Assembly (NCBI RefSeq): GCF_028389875.1
Contig: NC_084671.1
Coordinates: forward strand, 26,071,083 to 26,135,082
Reading direction: 5' to 3'
Length of the DNA: 64,000 nt
Source of the DNA: Rhea pennata
Taxonomy: Eukaryota > Chordata > Aves > Rheiformes > Rheidae
Shown: piece after piece, positions 33,601 to 43,370 of the stretch
How positions within the stretch are numbered: position 1 is the first letter of the stretch
How the letters are laid out: each line of letters starts with the position of its first letter
Notes under the pieces: generated by a model
What the model was told of the DNA's origin: nothing
The model's input: the letters and a program-made list of their open reading frames with translations, nothing else
The model's database searches: none
Made by a program: the position numbers and the translations under genes

Positions 33601-36600
33601 TTTCAGTTATCAAATTGCTTTGTAGCAAAGGTATCGCTTACAAAGTGGCTTGAAAGCTACAGTTAAAGATTGAGGGAATAAGGGGAGCACGGACAGCATG
33701 TGCTCTGCAAACACCTGCTTCGTCATCATATTTCTTTAACTGCGGCTTTTTCTTCTCTGTATCTGTTCCCTCTTCCCTGTCCTGTGTCAATGTCCATCCT
33801 TCCCAGCAGTAGTCTTGGCAGATGGAGCCACCATCGTAGCCAATCCTATTAGCAACACATTCAATACAGCTTCTGCAGCGACTACGGTTGTGCAAACCCA
33901 TAGCCAAACTGCCAGTGCAAGTGCACCAGCCCAGGGCTCTTCCCCACGCCCAAGCATTCTCCGGAAGAAACCAACCACAGATGGGTGAGTAGGATTAGCG
34001 ATGAAATGTAAATGATGTTTCTGTGCAGTTTAGTCCAGCTAAATGGAACAGTTTCAGCAGTGATGTGAAAAGTTGTAGAAGATTATTCAGTCAGCAGTGC
34101 CTGAGAGTGACCTGCTGATCTGTGAAACGCTTTTCTACCAGGGTGGGGTTATAGTTTCCTCTTTCTGTTAGCAATGGGATGTGAAGAAGGAGAATTTGTC
34201 TCTTACACTTGGAAGTGACCTTTTGACGGGAAAATGGATTTGAGACTTTCTTGCATAGTTTAATAAAAACAAAGAGCTCATAATCTGCTAAAACTAGAAT
34301 TCCATGCTTTGTTTTCTCTGCTTTTCTTGGAAGGATCTATGGAGAAGTAGAATGGATGGGATTAATATCCTGCTGTGTAGTCTGATTAGGAAAAGGGGAG
34401 GGAGAAACTTAAAACTCTTAGAATATTCTGTTATCTGTCTAATTTTGAATGCCTGAATAAAGAGGCAAGAGAAAGCATTAGAATTGGCAATCCATTTTCT
34501 CCTAACGACAGCTGAAAAGGTTTGGATTTAATATGCCTTGTGAGACCAAACAGTCTCACAAGTAGTGAGTAGATTTTTTTTTTTTAAGGCAGAGAAACTG
34601 CAGGCCTTAAAAGTGAAACATAAGCTAAAGAAGCAGAGAGATCACTAAAGAATTTTTCTATTTGAAAGGTTGATTATTTTGAACATTTTCACTTCCAACC
34701 CCACATGAGACAGAGTAGTCTCAAAAATACAAAAATACTTTGCTGTACTGAGCACTGTGCTTTAACATCCACATTCAGTGATTGTTGTCTTGGAGTTGGG
34801 CTTTTACACAGTCCAGACCAACTGAACGAAGCAGTTGTCCATCTAGGCACTGTATAGTTTCGAGTGGTTTGCTCACTCTTGTGATAGCAGGGGAGGACAG
34901 TGGCATGGCCCAACTTCTCGTTGTTCACTGTTGGAGCCTGGCAGTCTCAAGAAGGAGTCTTGGCTGGCAAGATGAACGTAAAAGCAGCATTCCTGGAGAA
35001 GCCCTAAACCTGGGTGAGACTAAGCCAGAGCAATTAGTCCTTTATCTTAAAAAAAAGTCTTATTTGAAAAGGCAAAATGAGATCCTCTATAATAGGTCAC
35101 AGTCACTCAGAGAATATTGGGGAACGATACAGATATACCTCCCATTCTAGCTTTGACAAGAGAAGGTGGATTGCTTGGCTCTGTGTTATTTATCTCTGCA
35201 TCAGAGAGACAGATCTAAATTTCCTCTTGCAGGCTGGCAGTCCGAAAAAGCTTAATTCCTCCTCAGCCTCCTGAAGTAGCTAGCACGCGTGTGGAGAGTA
35301 GTATGCGAAGCACATCTGGATCACCAAGGCCTGCTGGGTAAGACTTTAAGAAACAACCAACTGCATGATAATGTTCTTACCTTGTTTTTTGATTGCATTC
35401 TTTGGTTTTTAAAATGGCATCCTTTCTTTTGGGAAATTGAAGGATCTATTTTCAGTGTGTCAGGGCAACACCTTTGTTGAACAGACTTGACTAGCTCTGC
35501 TGTCATGAAACCGGCGCAATAGCCCTTCAGAAGGTGTGGTTGTCAGCTTTCGAAAGGGGGGAAAACCTGACATTGTATTAAAGGATATGCCTCAAACTCT
35601 TAAGTCTATATGATTTAGAAATTAATGCTGAAAGTGCTAAAATGGAGCTTCTACCCTACTTCAGTTGTATGTATTGTTTTGAAACAATTAGCTATAGTGA
35701 AGCTATTGTGAAGCAGAGGATGGCACAGAAAAGCTTTGGGTAAAAATTCCTCTTGGTTACACTGAAAGTATTTTGCAACTTTCAGGAGCATTCTGAATTT
35801 ATTTGGAGTTAGTCATGAGATTCAGTTGTTACAGTGAGTGGAAGAAAACAGCATCTGTAACAAATACAAGGGACTCAAAAGAGGCGGGGGGGGGGGGAAG
35901 TGAAACTAAAACTGAAATTGTAGTCTCTTGTTGTGTTCCACACGACTCAGCTCTGTGTTACTTCCTGGGGCAGGAGAAAATGGATAGTCTTGAATCCAGC
36001 ATGGCTCCTTAATTTTGTTTGTGGTAGAAAGTCATGACAACAGTACTCTAAGGCACTGATGCCATGATGTTTAGTAGGTGTTTTTATGTTACAGTGCCAA
36101 GCCGAAACCTGAAATTCATGTGTCCATGGCCACTCCAGTCACTGTGTCTATGGAGGCAGTGTCTAATCAGAGCAGCGAGCAGCCCACCATTGCGGTGCCC
36201 CCTACCTCCCAGCAGCCCCCTTCTGCCATTCCAACCATTATCGCAGCCGCCAGTCCCACGTCGCAGCCCACTGCTGCTCTGTCCACCATTCCAGGAGCCA
36301 TGCCAGCCGCCCCGCCAACTTCTACTACGATTGTGGCTGCACCTGCTCCTCCATCAACCATGAGTGGTGCCCTTTCAGCAGTGCTGGGTCCTGCAGTACC
36401 AGAGATAAAGATCAAAGAGGAAGTGGAACCTATGGACATAATGCGACCAGTATCTGGTAGGCTGTTGTTCAGCATCAAATTGTGTTTTTCTTTGTCTCTC
36501 TTGGGGAAACTAGGAGGATTTCAACACACCCATCCTAAAACTGAAGTTCTGTCTTCCATGGTAGCACAGAATACCAGTCAAAGGGTTCCTGTTCCCCTTA

Positions 36601-39600
36601 GGAGAAATAATTTCTCATAAGGTTTTCCCCCCTCCCCCAACTGCTGCTTCTCAGTAGATAAAACGGACTTGGTTTTGGTGATGTGATTGGGATATGAAGT
36701 GCTATGTGAATAGAATATGAAGTCTTAATGGCCCAGTAAAGAGAATGGAAAACAAAGATTTAGTTGATAGTTAAGTTGGGACTCCTTTAATGAATTTGAG
36801 ATCAGTTCCTGACTCCTAGGAATAAAGGACATTGTAATGTCCATGAGGCAGTTCCTGTTGCAAATAACAAGAGTTGCAGAGTAGCAGCTAGACTCCTGCC
36901 TGCTTGAAACTGCTTTGTCCTTTCATCAGTTTTTCATGAAATCACTTGTTATTTGGGACTACTGCTTTGTTCATGCTTAAGTGATCCAACTCCAAGCTTC
37001 TGCATGAATTACTTACTGAGAAAACCACTCAGCAGCAGTGCCAGTATATTATGAATGTGTATAGTTAATTTCAGTTTTTCTGTAAGTCCTCGTGTTCAGA
37101 TTCAAGGGCCTCCTTGTGTGTGAAGAATTAGTGACCAGTCTAGGACCCTAATAGGGCACTACTGCAGTTCACAGATATTTTCTCTTGAACTTGAATATTC
37201 AGTATATTGTCTTGGTATCCAAGTTGATCATTGTTGCCATCAGCCAAGATCAGTAAACTTAAAGTCCTTATGGATCTCAGCACTCAGATTAAACTGTGAC
37301 AAAATGATAGGTAATGTGGTATCAAAGTTCTGTTTTACTTGATTGTTTCGTTGTTCTCCCTGAAACTACAATGGAAGAATCTGCTTGCTTCAGGTATCTC
37401 TGGAGTACAGCCAGATATAATTAAGCTCTCAGGGTTCTTTTCTTGACTTTGTGGGATATGCCAAATTTTCAACAATCTCATCCCAAGGATTTTCTGCTGT
37501 GGGTTGTGCCATACTTGCCTTAGTTGCTGCTGACTGAGCTTTCTCTCCTCTAAGTGTTGGAGTGTTCCCTCAGGCTACCTGTCACTCTGCTGCCCAGCTT
37601 CAGAGGGGTATGACTTGTGCAGTAACCTACTGACCACCTACTGGTGCTGTTGACGTGGCAATCTGAGTAGACTCTTGCATGGAGAGTACTGTAGTCCCTG
37701 TTTGACTGCATGTGACTCTGTACCTACATAGCAAAAGGGACTTGGCTTGCTATCTACTGTGATCCACACTGGCATAGATTCAGAGGACAGACATCGTTCT
37801 GTACAGTAACTCATAATGATATTACTGTGGATTTGTTTTTGTAACATTCAGCTTAAAAAGGTGAAGGAACTGAGGGAGAATTAATTCCCCGTTCTCACTC
37901 TTTATGCTCTTGTACATGAGACATGAAGAATCTCAGGGTATAGGCATGATTCAAATGATTGTTCCTGGCTTAATGTCTAATCTTGTACACACATGGGCTA
38001 AAGTGCACCTACAATGAAATCCACACCCCTCACAATGCACTGAACAGCAACTGCTGTTCTGGAGACAATGCTCAAACAACAGTAGTACCTTTATACTACT
38101 GACAGTTTGTGTTCTTTTTCTTTCTTGGATCTCAGCAGTCCCTCCTCTGACTACAAGTACCGTGTCTCCATCTTTGGCACTGTTGGCCAACAACCTTTCA
38201 ATGCCACAGAGTGATTTACCACCTGGTGCCTCCCCAAGGAAGAAACCCCGTAAGCAGCAGCATGTGATCTCCACAGAGGAAGGGGACATGATGGAAACAA
38301 ATAGCACTGATGATGAGAAATCCACTGCCAAAAGTTTGCTGGTGAAGGCAGAAAAGCGCAAGTCTCCTCCAAAGGAGTATATAGGTAATGTCATCTCTAA
38401 CGATTTTTTTTCCCTCCACTCAGATGTTCACATTCTCTTTTCCCTTTCTTTCTCAGAGAATGTGCTCAGTCATTTTCCCCACTTCAGAAATAAAAATCAT
38501 ACAGAATCTAAATACCTATTCTTCACATATTGATGTTCAGGGGACATGACCTTTCTCAACTCATAGGGCATTTTTTGTATGAAGTAATGATCACTGATCC
38601 TTTGCTGTAATTACTGGGTCATGACAATCTCCTACTTTTCCCCTACTTACTAAATGCTCACAGTTACTCTTCCTGGACCTTTTTCTAGATGAAGAAGGTG
38701 TAAGGTATGTTCCTGTGCGTCCAAGGCCGCCTATCACATTGCTCCGTCACTACCGCAATCCCTGGAAAGCTGCTTATCACCACTTTCAGAGATACAGTGA
38801 CGTCCGGGTTAAAGGTCAGTTGTTGTCTTGTAATTTGGAGTTTTCGTTCATCCTGGATAAACTGCTTTAGTGCACGAGGGAATGGTGTCTTAGGAGCATT
38901 CTTGGCTAGCTAAGGCTAACAAGTGACTTTACAAATAGATTTCTCTTGCAGTTCAGAAACAAGAATTGATGAAGTGAGCTAATAAGACTTTTTAGCTAGA
39001 TGTTGCCTGAATCTCTCTAACTCTCAAGACAGCAGAGACAAGAAGGAAAGACTGGCCATAGTAGAATTACCTATAAATTTGCAAGAGAAAAAAACATATA
39101 CATTACAGCTATTGAGAAATGTCTTACTTGCAAAGATAAAAAACCTACTTAAAAAGTAATATGCTACTCTCTGATTTTTTTTCTTACTACCTAACAAAAC
39201 ATCCTGGATTTAGAATAACAAGTATTGTCAACTAACAAATGGGTCGTCTTTTTTTTTTAAAAAAAAAAAAAAAAATCTCTCTAGGATGAGGAAAATGGAA
39301 ATCAGCCACTGTTTTTAGGCTTTTTAGCTAATCTTTTAAAATTCTTAAGCATCTAAGCTGAATGGGTTTTTGCAACTGTGTAAAAACATCCAGGAGCAGA
39401 CATGTATTTCAGCAGTATAAGACAAACCCTGCGCTGATCAGTGCATTTTTAAAACATGAAAATACAGAATTACCAGATAATTGGGGCTAGTTCTACTGGG
39501 TAGAACTTTCTCTTTTTGGAAATCCAGATCTGTTGATAAATGAGAGCAGCTTTCACATAGGTGGCAGATATGCAGGTATTTTACTGTCTGAATCAAAAAG

Positions 39601-41008
39601 TCACTCATCCACATTTATTAGGACTTGTGGAGAGTGGGAGTTGGATTAATATTTTTGTTCACAGGAATGTGGCAGGCCTCTGTTCTTAGTATAAATAACA
39701 TATCTCTATTTTTTGGAGACAGAAGAGAAAAAGGCCATGCTGCAAGAGATTGCCAATCAGAAGGGTGTATCCTGTCGTGCACAAGGTTGGAAGGTCCATC
39801 TCTGTGCGGCACAGCTACTACAGCTGGTAGGTGAATGTGACTTGCCAGCCTCCTGTAACGTTGGGAAATACAAAGTACTATAAGACAGGATGGTTTTTTG
39901 CAAGCTCAATACATTCTCATCTGACACTGGGATACCAGAAAAACTGGTATATAGCGCCCAAAGGGAGTGGGACATGCTTTCCCCTTTCTCAGGAATGTGG
40001 CGTAAGTGGCTTGAAAACTTAGTGTTGATTTTGATCCAGACATAAGAGCTGATGTATTTTGTACAGATGATCAAAATTGGCAACTCCCTCCTGCTGATGC
40101 ACAGGTCTGAAGAAGCGTCTGTTTGGGATGGTGCGGCTGATCTGAGGAGGCAGCACTGATCCACATTCCTGGATGCTTCTGTTTCAGGTTGGGGGTGAGG
40201 TAGGTGCTCTGCATTCTAGCACCAAACTCCCCAAAACCTCTGCATTCCTGGAATAGTATTGTGAGAAAAAGGGGAAGCACTTCTGGTTAGGTTCCATGTT
40301 TGTTCAGAAATGGAGCAATCCTGTAAACAGGATGTTAGTAAGAAGAATAGTGCCACACTTTACATCAAAGGCTCCATCTTCTGAATGACTAACATGAGCA
40401 GCTGAGAGGGGAACAGAGTATCATCATCTTTGCTGTGTAGTTTTTTTAATGTGGGCAAATGTTTTCTGGCCTGGTAATAAACCTTTTCATAAGTGCTGAT
40501 GTCTTCTAGACTAACCTGGAGCACGATGTGTATGAGAGACTGACTGCCCTACAGGAGGGACTCATTCCTAAGAAAAAAGCAGCAACTGATGATGACTTGC
40601 ATCGAATAAATGAACTGATACAGGTAGGTTCCTGTGGTTTAGCCTCTCAGCCCAACATATTTGCTTTATCCTTAATTACAAAATCTCCTATTGCAGTTAA
40701 TGAGAGCTAGAGATGACTTAAAAAAAAAAAAAAAAAAAAAGGTACATTTCCTGTATTTCAAGTCTCATCATCTAAAGGTGGTATTATAAAAAGGTAAAAT
40801 GACCGCTTAGACTAGACACTCTGCTGTTAATGATGATGTTTCATTTCAGGGGAATATGCAGAGGTGTAAATTGGTGATGGATCAAATCAATGAAGCTCGA
40901 GACTCCATGCTAAAGGTCTTGGATCACAAAGATCGTGTTTTGAAGCTTCTAAACAAGAATGGAACTGTCAAAAAAGTATCCAAATTAAAGCGAAAGGAGA
41001 AGGTTTAA
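21515..41008 (+). CDS. SAP130: SAP130, complete coding region (20 coding exons, about 1,062 aa)
   Basis: SAP130 is a subunit of the nuclear SIN3-HDAC corepressor complex. Coding exons are 21515-21635, 22432-22667, 23340-23498, 24530-24641, 26095-26219, 27083-27207, 27809-27959, 28138-28228, 28472-28576, 29578-29719, 29939-30060, 32463-32765, 33807-33984, 35233-35337, 36095-36456, 38136-38384, 38689-38814, 39723-39826, 40510-40623 and 40850-41008. They total 3,189 nt with all phases closing. The N-terminal two thirds are low-complexity, rich in Thr, Ser, Pro, Ala and Gln, with no enzyme motif. The last third, from about residue 815, is the conserved SAP130 C-terminal region, containing RKKPRKQQHVISTEEGDMME, PITLLRHYRNPWKAAYHHFQ and a basic end. 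A VKEEVEPMD stretch near residue 800 is a possible sumoylation motif. The gene spans about 20 kb. The start ATG was chosen by its match to human MSSQQFPR. Confidence 0.96.
21636..22431 (+). other. SAP130: SAP130 intron after the start exon
   Basis: About 800 bp. The first 150 bases are still CpG-rich, then ordinary sequence follows. Nothing else is recognised. Confidence 0.7.
22432..22667 (+). CDS. SAP130: SAP130 coding exon, residues 41-119
   Basis: The acceptor is CTGTACCAG and the donor GTAATG. It encodes SDESNRDSEVTPREH, EEKQEPVVVRPYPQVQML and HLTPAVPLSFSDGLMK, which are highly conserved with human. Confidence 0.95.
23340..23498 (+). CDS. SAP130: SAP130 coding exon, residues 120-172
   Basis: The acceptor is TGTCTTGTAG and the donor GTTGGT. 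It encodes PPLKPTMPSRPIAPAPPSTL, then KVPGQVTVTMESSIPQAP and VATISGQQ. Confidence 0.95.
24530..24641 (+). CDS. SAP130: SAP130 coding exon, residues 173-210
   Basis: The acceptor is TAACTCTGCAG and the donor GTAAAG. It encodes GHPSNLHHIMATNVQMSIIR followed by SSAPGPSLHIGASHLPR. Confidence 0.95.
24642..26094 (+). other. SAP130: SAP130 intron
   Basis: About 1.45 kb and A/T-rich, with a TTTA tetranucleotide repeat near 25710-25731. No gene is seen. Confidence 0.7.
26095..26219 (+). CDS. SAP130: SAP130 coding exon, residues 210-251, followed by a GC donor
   Basis: The acceptor is GTTTCCCAG. It encodes an alanine run, MMSSSKVTTVLRPASQLPNA, then QPAVQHIIHQPIQ. The frame requires the exon to end at ATCCAG|GCAGGT, a GC dinucleotide donor. 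The GT four bases further on would break the frame with the next exon. Confidence 0.9.
26546..26589 (+). repeat. 22-bp perfect tandem duplication
   Basis: The 22-bp unit starting TGATGTAGAATTAATAATTA occurs twice head to tail (26546-26567 and 26568-26589), in a SAP130 intron. No function is suggested. Confidence 0.9.
27083..27207 (+). CDS. SAP130: SAP130 coding exon, residues 252-293
   Basis: The acceptor is ATTTTTATAG and the donor GTAAAG. It encodes SRPPVTTSSTIPPAVVATVS followed by ATRAQSPVITTTAAHATEST. Confidence 0.95.
27809..27959 (+). CDS. SAP130: SAP130 coding exon, residues 293-343
   Basis: The acceptor is CCCTCTCTAG and the donor GTAAGT. It encodes RPTLSIQQHPPSAAISIQRP, TRITLPSHPAIGTQKPQ and LHTMAQ. 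Confidence 0.95.
28138..28228 (+). CDS. SAP130: SAP130 coding exon, residues 344-374
   Basis: The acceptor is TTTTTATAG and the donor GTGAGT. It encodes KTIFSTGTPVAAATVAPILA followed by TNTIASATTA. Confidence 0.95.
28472..28576 (+). CDS. SAP130: SAP130 coding exon, residues 374-409
   Basis: The acceptor is CCCCTTCTAG and the donor GTGAGT. It encodes SVSHTQAPTSTIVTMTMPSH followed by SSHATAVTTSNIPV. Confidence 0.95.
29578..29719 (+). CDS. SAP130: SAP130 coding exon, residues 409-456
   Basis: The acceptor is TTTCATGCAG and the donor GTGGGG. It encodes KVVPQQITHTSPRIQSDYTA followed by ERSNLIPIPGHRASPNPVAM and ETRNDN. Confidence 0.95.
29939..30060 (+). CDS. SAP130: SAP130 coding exon, residues 456-497
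   Basis: The acceptor is TTGTTTATAG and the donor GTAAGA. It encodes QSVPVQFQYFLPTYPPSAYP followed by LTAHTYTPITSSVSTIRQYP. Confidence 0.95.
30061..32462 (+). other. SAP130: SAP130 intron
   Basis: A 2.4-kb intron with a T44 run at 30560-30603. Overlapping open frames on both strands span 30797-31147; they are of unknown status and listed under findings. No recognisable gene or transposon. Confidence 0.65.
30560..30603 (+). repeat. Homopolymer run, 44 T
   Basis: An uninterrupted run of 44 T inside a SAP130 intron. The flanks show no clear target-site duplication. Its length is probably variable or uncertain in sequencing. Confidence 0.9.
32463..32765 (+). CDS. SAP130: SAP130 coding exon with QGIQPAPI-type repeats, residues 497-598
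   Basis: The acceptor is GCTGTTCCCAG and the donor GTAAAT. It encodes SAQAPNSAITAQTGVGVAST, HLNPMQLMTVDASHARHIQ, then five degenerate ten- or eleven-residue repeats of the type QGIQPAPISA, and QQPQTETKTS. Human SAP130 also has five such repeats. The first two here are identical in DNA. Confidence 0.95.
32581..32665 (+). repeat. SAP130: 30-bp coding tandem repeat in SAP130
   Basis: Two perfect 30-bp copies (32581-32610 and 32611-32640) are followed by a third that matches for its first 21 bases and then diverges. Each 30-bp unit codes for the ten-residue QGIQPAPISA-type repeat. Confidence 0.9.
32766..33806 (+). other. SAP130: SAP130 intron
   Basis: About 1 kb of unique sequence with no exon or repeat recognised. 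It ends in a tandem NAGNAG acceptor. Confidence 0.7.
33807..33984 (+). CDS. SAP130: SAP130 coding exon, residues 598-657
   Basis: The acceptor is TTCCCAG|CAG|T, a NAGNAG site. The first AG is chosen because it yields A-V-V-L-A-D-G as in human; the second (exon start 33810) would drop one Ala. The donor is GTGAGT. It encodes VVLADGATIVANPISNTFNT and ends with SPRPSILRKKPTTDG. Confidence 0.93.
33985..35232 (+). other. SAP130: SAP130 intron before the cassette-like exon
   Basis: About 1.25 kb. Nothing is recognised apart from short homopolymer runs. Chance frames at 34689-34928 and 34782-35150 have no identity. Confidence 0.65.
35233..35337 (+). CDS. SAP130: SAP130 in-frame 35-codon exon, probably alternative (residues 657-692)
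   Basis: The acceptor is TCCTCTTGCAG and the donor GTAAGA. It encodes LAVRKSLIPPQPPEVASTRV followed by ESSMRSTSGSPRPAG. Its 105 nt begin and end in the same phase, so skipping it keeps the frame. I recall human SAP130 isoforms with and without the corresponding segment. Without it the protein is 1,027 aa. Confidence 0.88.
36095..36456 (+). CDS. SAP130: SAP130 coding exon, residues 692-813
   Basis: The acceptor is TATGTTACAG and the donor GTAGGC. It encodes KPKPEIHVSMATPVTVSMEA, a long Pro/Thr/Ala-rich stretch, and VPEIKIKEEVEPMDIMRPVS. The I-K-I-K-E-E-V-E-P part is conserved and is a candidate sumoylation site. Confidence 0.95.
36457..38135 (+). other. SAP130: SAP130 intron
   Basis: About 1.7 kb of unique sequence, no exon seen. 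It ends in a second NAGNAG acceptor. Confidence 0.7.
38136..38384 (+). CDS. SAP130: SAP130 coding exon, residues 813-896
   Basis: The acceptor is GGATCTCAG|CAG|T, a NAGNAG site. The first AG gives A-V-P-P-L as in human; the second would give V-P-P-L. The donor is GTAATG. It encodes TVSPSLALLANNLSMPQSDL, PGASPRKKPRKQQHVISTEE, GDMMETNSTDDEKS and KRKSPPKEYI. The basic stretch may act in nuclear localisation. Confidence 0.95.
38689..38814 (+). CDS. SAP130: SAP130 coding exon, residues 896-938 (conserved C-terminal region)
   Basis: The acceptor is CTTTTTCTAG and the donor GTCAGT. It encodes DEEGVRYVPVRPRPPITLLR followed by HYRNPWKAAYHHFQRYSDVR. This is nearly invariant among vertebrates as I recall it. 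Confidence 0.96.
38815..39722 (+). other. SAP130: SAP130 intron
   Basis: About 0.9 kb and A/T-rich. It includes T10 followed directly by A17 at 39249-39275. No gene seen. Confidence 0.7.
39723..39826 (+). CDS. SAP130: SAP130 coding exon, residues 938-972
   Basis: The acceptor is TTTTGGAGACAG and the donor GTAGGT. It encodes EEKKAMLQEIANQKGVSCRA followed by QGWKVHLCAAQLLQL. Confidence 0.96.
40510..40623 (+). CDS. SAP130: SAP130 coding exon, residues 973-1010
   Basis: The acceptor is TGTCTTCTAG and the donor GTAGGT. It encodes TNLEHDVYERLTALQEGLIP followed by KKKAATDDDLHRINELIQ. Confidence 0.96.
40850..41008 (+). CDS. SAP130: SAP130 terminal coding exon, residues 1011-1062 and stop
   Basis: The acceptor is TTTCATTTCAG and the stop TAA at 41006-41008. 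It encodes GNMQRCKLVMDQINEARDSM, LKVLDHKDRVLKLLNKNG and the basic tail KRKEKV, which is identical to the human C-terminus. A coiled coil is likely. Confidence 0.96.
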   Translation, partial: GNMQRCKLVMDQINEARDSMLKVLDHKDRVLKLLNKNGTVKKVSKLKRKEKV

Positions 41009-41870
41009 AGCCAGAATGATGACTCTGGAAATAGAGAAACATGTACAGAGTGGAGTTGAAACTTTTTGTAGTTTGGGTTTATTTTTAAGCGGAGCATCTG
41101 AATAAAAAGGGTGAGTTTAGGGAACAGATGGCAACAGATGGACATGTGAAGCCTGGTGACCTGAAGGGATTGTCACTGATCTGTCATAATGAACAAAGAT
41201 TTCTCTCAGGCTCATCCATTTTTTTTGAACTCTTCGCAGTCCCATTTGTTTAATCCTCCTGATGTGTCAGTGCCTACTAATTGGAACTAGTGATGCAATG
41301 TGTGGTGGACTGTGCCCTCCTTCTGTTTTGCAGCTTAGGGGTAAGTTACAGTGTATGCACACCTTGTGTATATACAGGAAACTCTACAAGGGACATTGAG
41401 AAGCTGACACATAGAGGTCAGCCCAGACACCCGTGCTTCAAAGCATTGAAAAATCACACCACTTTTGGTTACTCTATTCAGTTGTTCTTCTGACCTTCCA
41501 GTGTCTGAAGTAGCCTTCTCTAAACCAGTGCCACTGCACTACATCTGCCACATTTAGAATCTCCAATGGTTCAGAAGTCCTAGCTGTCTATTTAAAAGAA
41601 AAAAAAAAGTGTATGGGGAATCATTTCAAAGTGATTTTTGTAGTGACTCTGTGTGTGTGTCTGGTGCTCTGGGATATCTGTTTCGAAGTACGTCTTGCAG
41701 CAGAGTACTTCCTGTAGCTAGTATGATGTTAATTGTATGTACCACATACATCTTGAAAACATTAATAAAGGACTTGGAGGTTTTTGTACATAAGCAATTT
41801 GTATACCTTTATACTAGTGAAGCATTCAATGTGCAAACTCAAAAATAAATGAAAGCCTTGAAAGAAGCCT
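41009..41870 (+). other. SAP130: SAP130 3' UTR with three AATAAA signals
   Basis: Polyadenylation signals AATAAA are at 41101-41106, 41764-41769 and 41844-41849. The last two would give a 3' UTR of about 0.8 kb. Another AATAAA at 43299-43304 could serve a longer form. Cleavage sites cannot be read from sequence. Confidence 0.65.
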
Positions 41871-42619
41871 TTTAGGGAGACATGGGGATATAGGAAAGAG
41901 GTCAGCCTCTTGCTGCAGAAGGACAACTTAACTCCTGTTTTAACTCCTAAAATTGCAGGATGGATTCTCCCCCATCCTGTGTGCATTTAACCTTGGATTT
42001 TTATAGAGGTGGTCAAATCAGTTTTCATATTAGTTCTATTTTTACTCTTTTAAATAATTATATTTTACAATTAGTAGGTTTTTCAGGTAATGATGATACA
42101 TGAGCTGTTAATTTCTGTGGCTGGAAGAAAGAAAACATCAGAATATCGCTAAAACTTTTCAAGCCCCGGGTGGTGGGGATATGCACACTTGTGTGTTGAA
42201 ATGCAAGAGACTTCAGCACAGTGCAGACTGAAATGCAAGAGGTAAGCAATTGAAAGGGAAGAATCAAATTCATTGTTTATCACCTTGTGTTTCTTGTGCT
42301 TCAGGAAGTGTTAGCCTTCAGTGCTACAGAATGCTCAAGCCTGGTCAAGTACTGTTTTACACTGTAATGTTAATACAACAGTGACATTGCTAATGATGAC
42401 CTTGAGTCCCAGTTTCATAGACAGGCTGTAAGTACTTGATTCACTGCTATCATGTTGCCTCTTGTAGAGGTCAGAACTGGTTTTCACTGTCCGTAAAGAG
42501 CTTTTGGAGGAAATCCTAGCTTATTTTCAGTAAATGGTATGGGGGGGAGGGGAAGGTGAAGGATTCTTTCAGGTACTACAGGTGTACTTGTTTTGCCCTT
42601 AAAGCATTATTATGCTTTA

Positions 42620-42660
<41 letters not shown>

Positions 42661-43370
42661 CTTAAATCTTTATTCTAGGACACTTTCATCTGACTCTTCT
42701 AAATAAGATTTCTGGAGTAACCCTGATGATTAGAATTTTACAGGAGCTGGTGTTTCAAACATATAAGGGAGCATAAGCAAAGTCATCATGGATAGTAGTA
42801 ATCTGTGTGTTCACAGCACTAGGACACTGAATTTCTATTCAGTAGTAATTTAGAAAAAAAATCACTGAAATTTAACTGCATTTGTCTAATTGTTTGTTTT
42901 TTGCATCTTCTCTATTCTTTGTGCAATTCCTGATGTAAGTAATTGGCCATAATCCATTTTTACAATCCCAAAGAGCTTCTACCAGCTTACAGTGGGCGGA
43001 GGCTTTGTCCTTTGGAGAACAGCTAGAGTTTTAATGTGTAGAATGCTTACCCTTGAATTAAGAAAAATAGCTGAATAGATTTTTATTCACTGTTTTACCC
43101 TTGAGTAATCAGAACCTCTCCCTCCCCTTTCATGCTAGAGGAAAATGAAAGAAAGTCATTTTTGTGTGCAGTTCTATCCTACTCTCTATTGCTATTTGCA
43201 CTAACTCTTAATAGTATAGCTTTTTTTCCTCTGGGACTTGCTGCTTCTTTATAAATCAGCAGAGAGTAGATTATGTGAGTTTTATGTTAACATGTAAAAA
43301 TAAAGGCTTAGGCAGGCTGCTCCTTGACATTGCTTCTACAGTCGTTAGAGCAACCTCCTGTGCTGGTTTT
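41871..43370. other. Intergenic stretch between SAP130 and AMMECR1L
   Basis: About 1.5 kb of unique sequence containing A33 at 42625-42657. No exon is recognised. It may include a longer SAP130 3' UTR. Confidence 0.6.
42625..42657 (+). repeat. Homopolymer run, 33 A
   Basis: A run of 33 A in the SAP130-AMMECR1L gap. No target-site duplication or element body is recognisable next to it. Confidence 0.9.
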
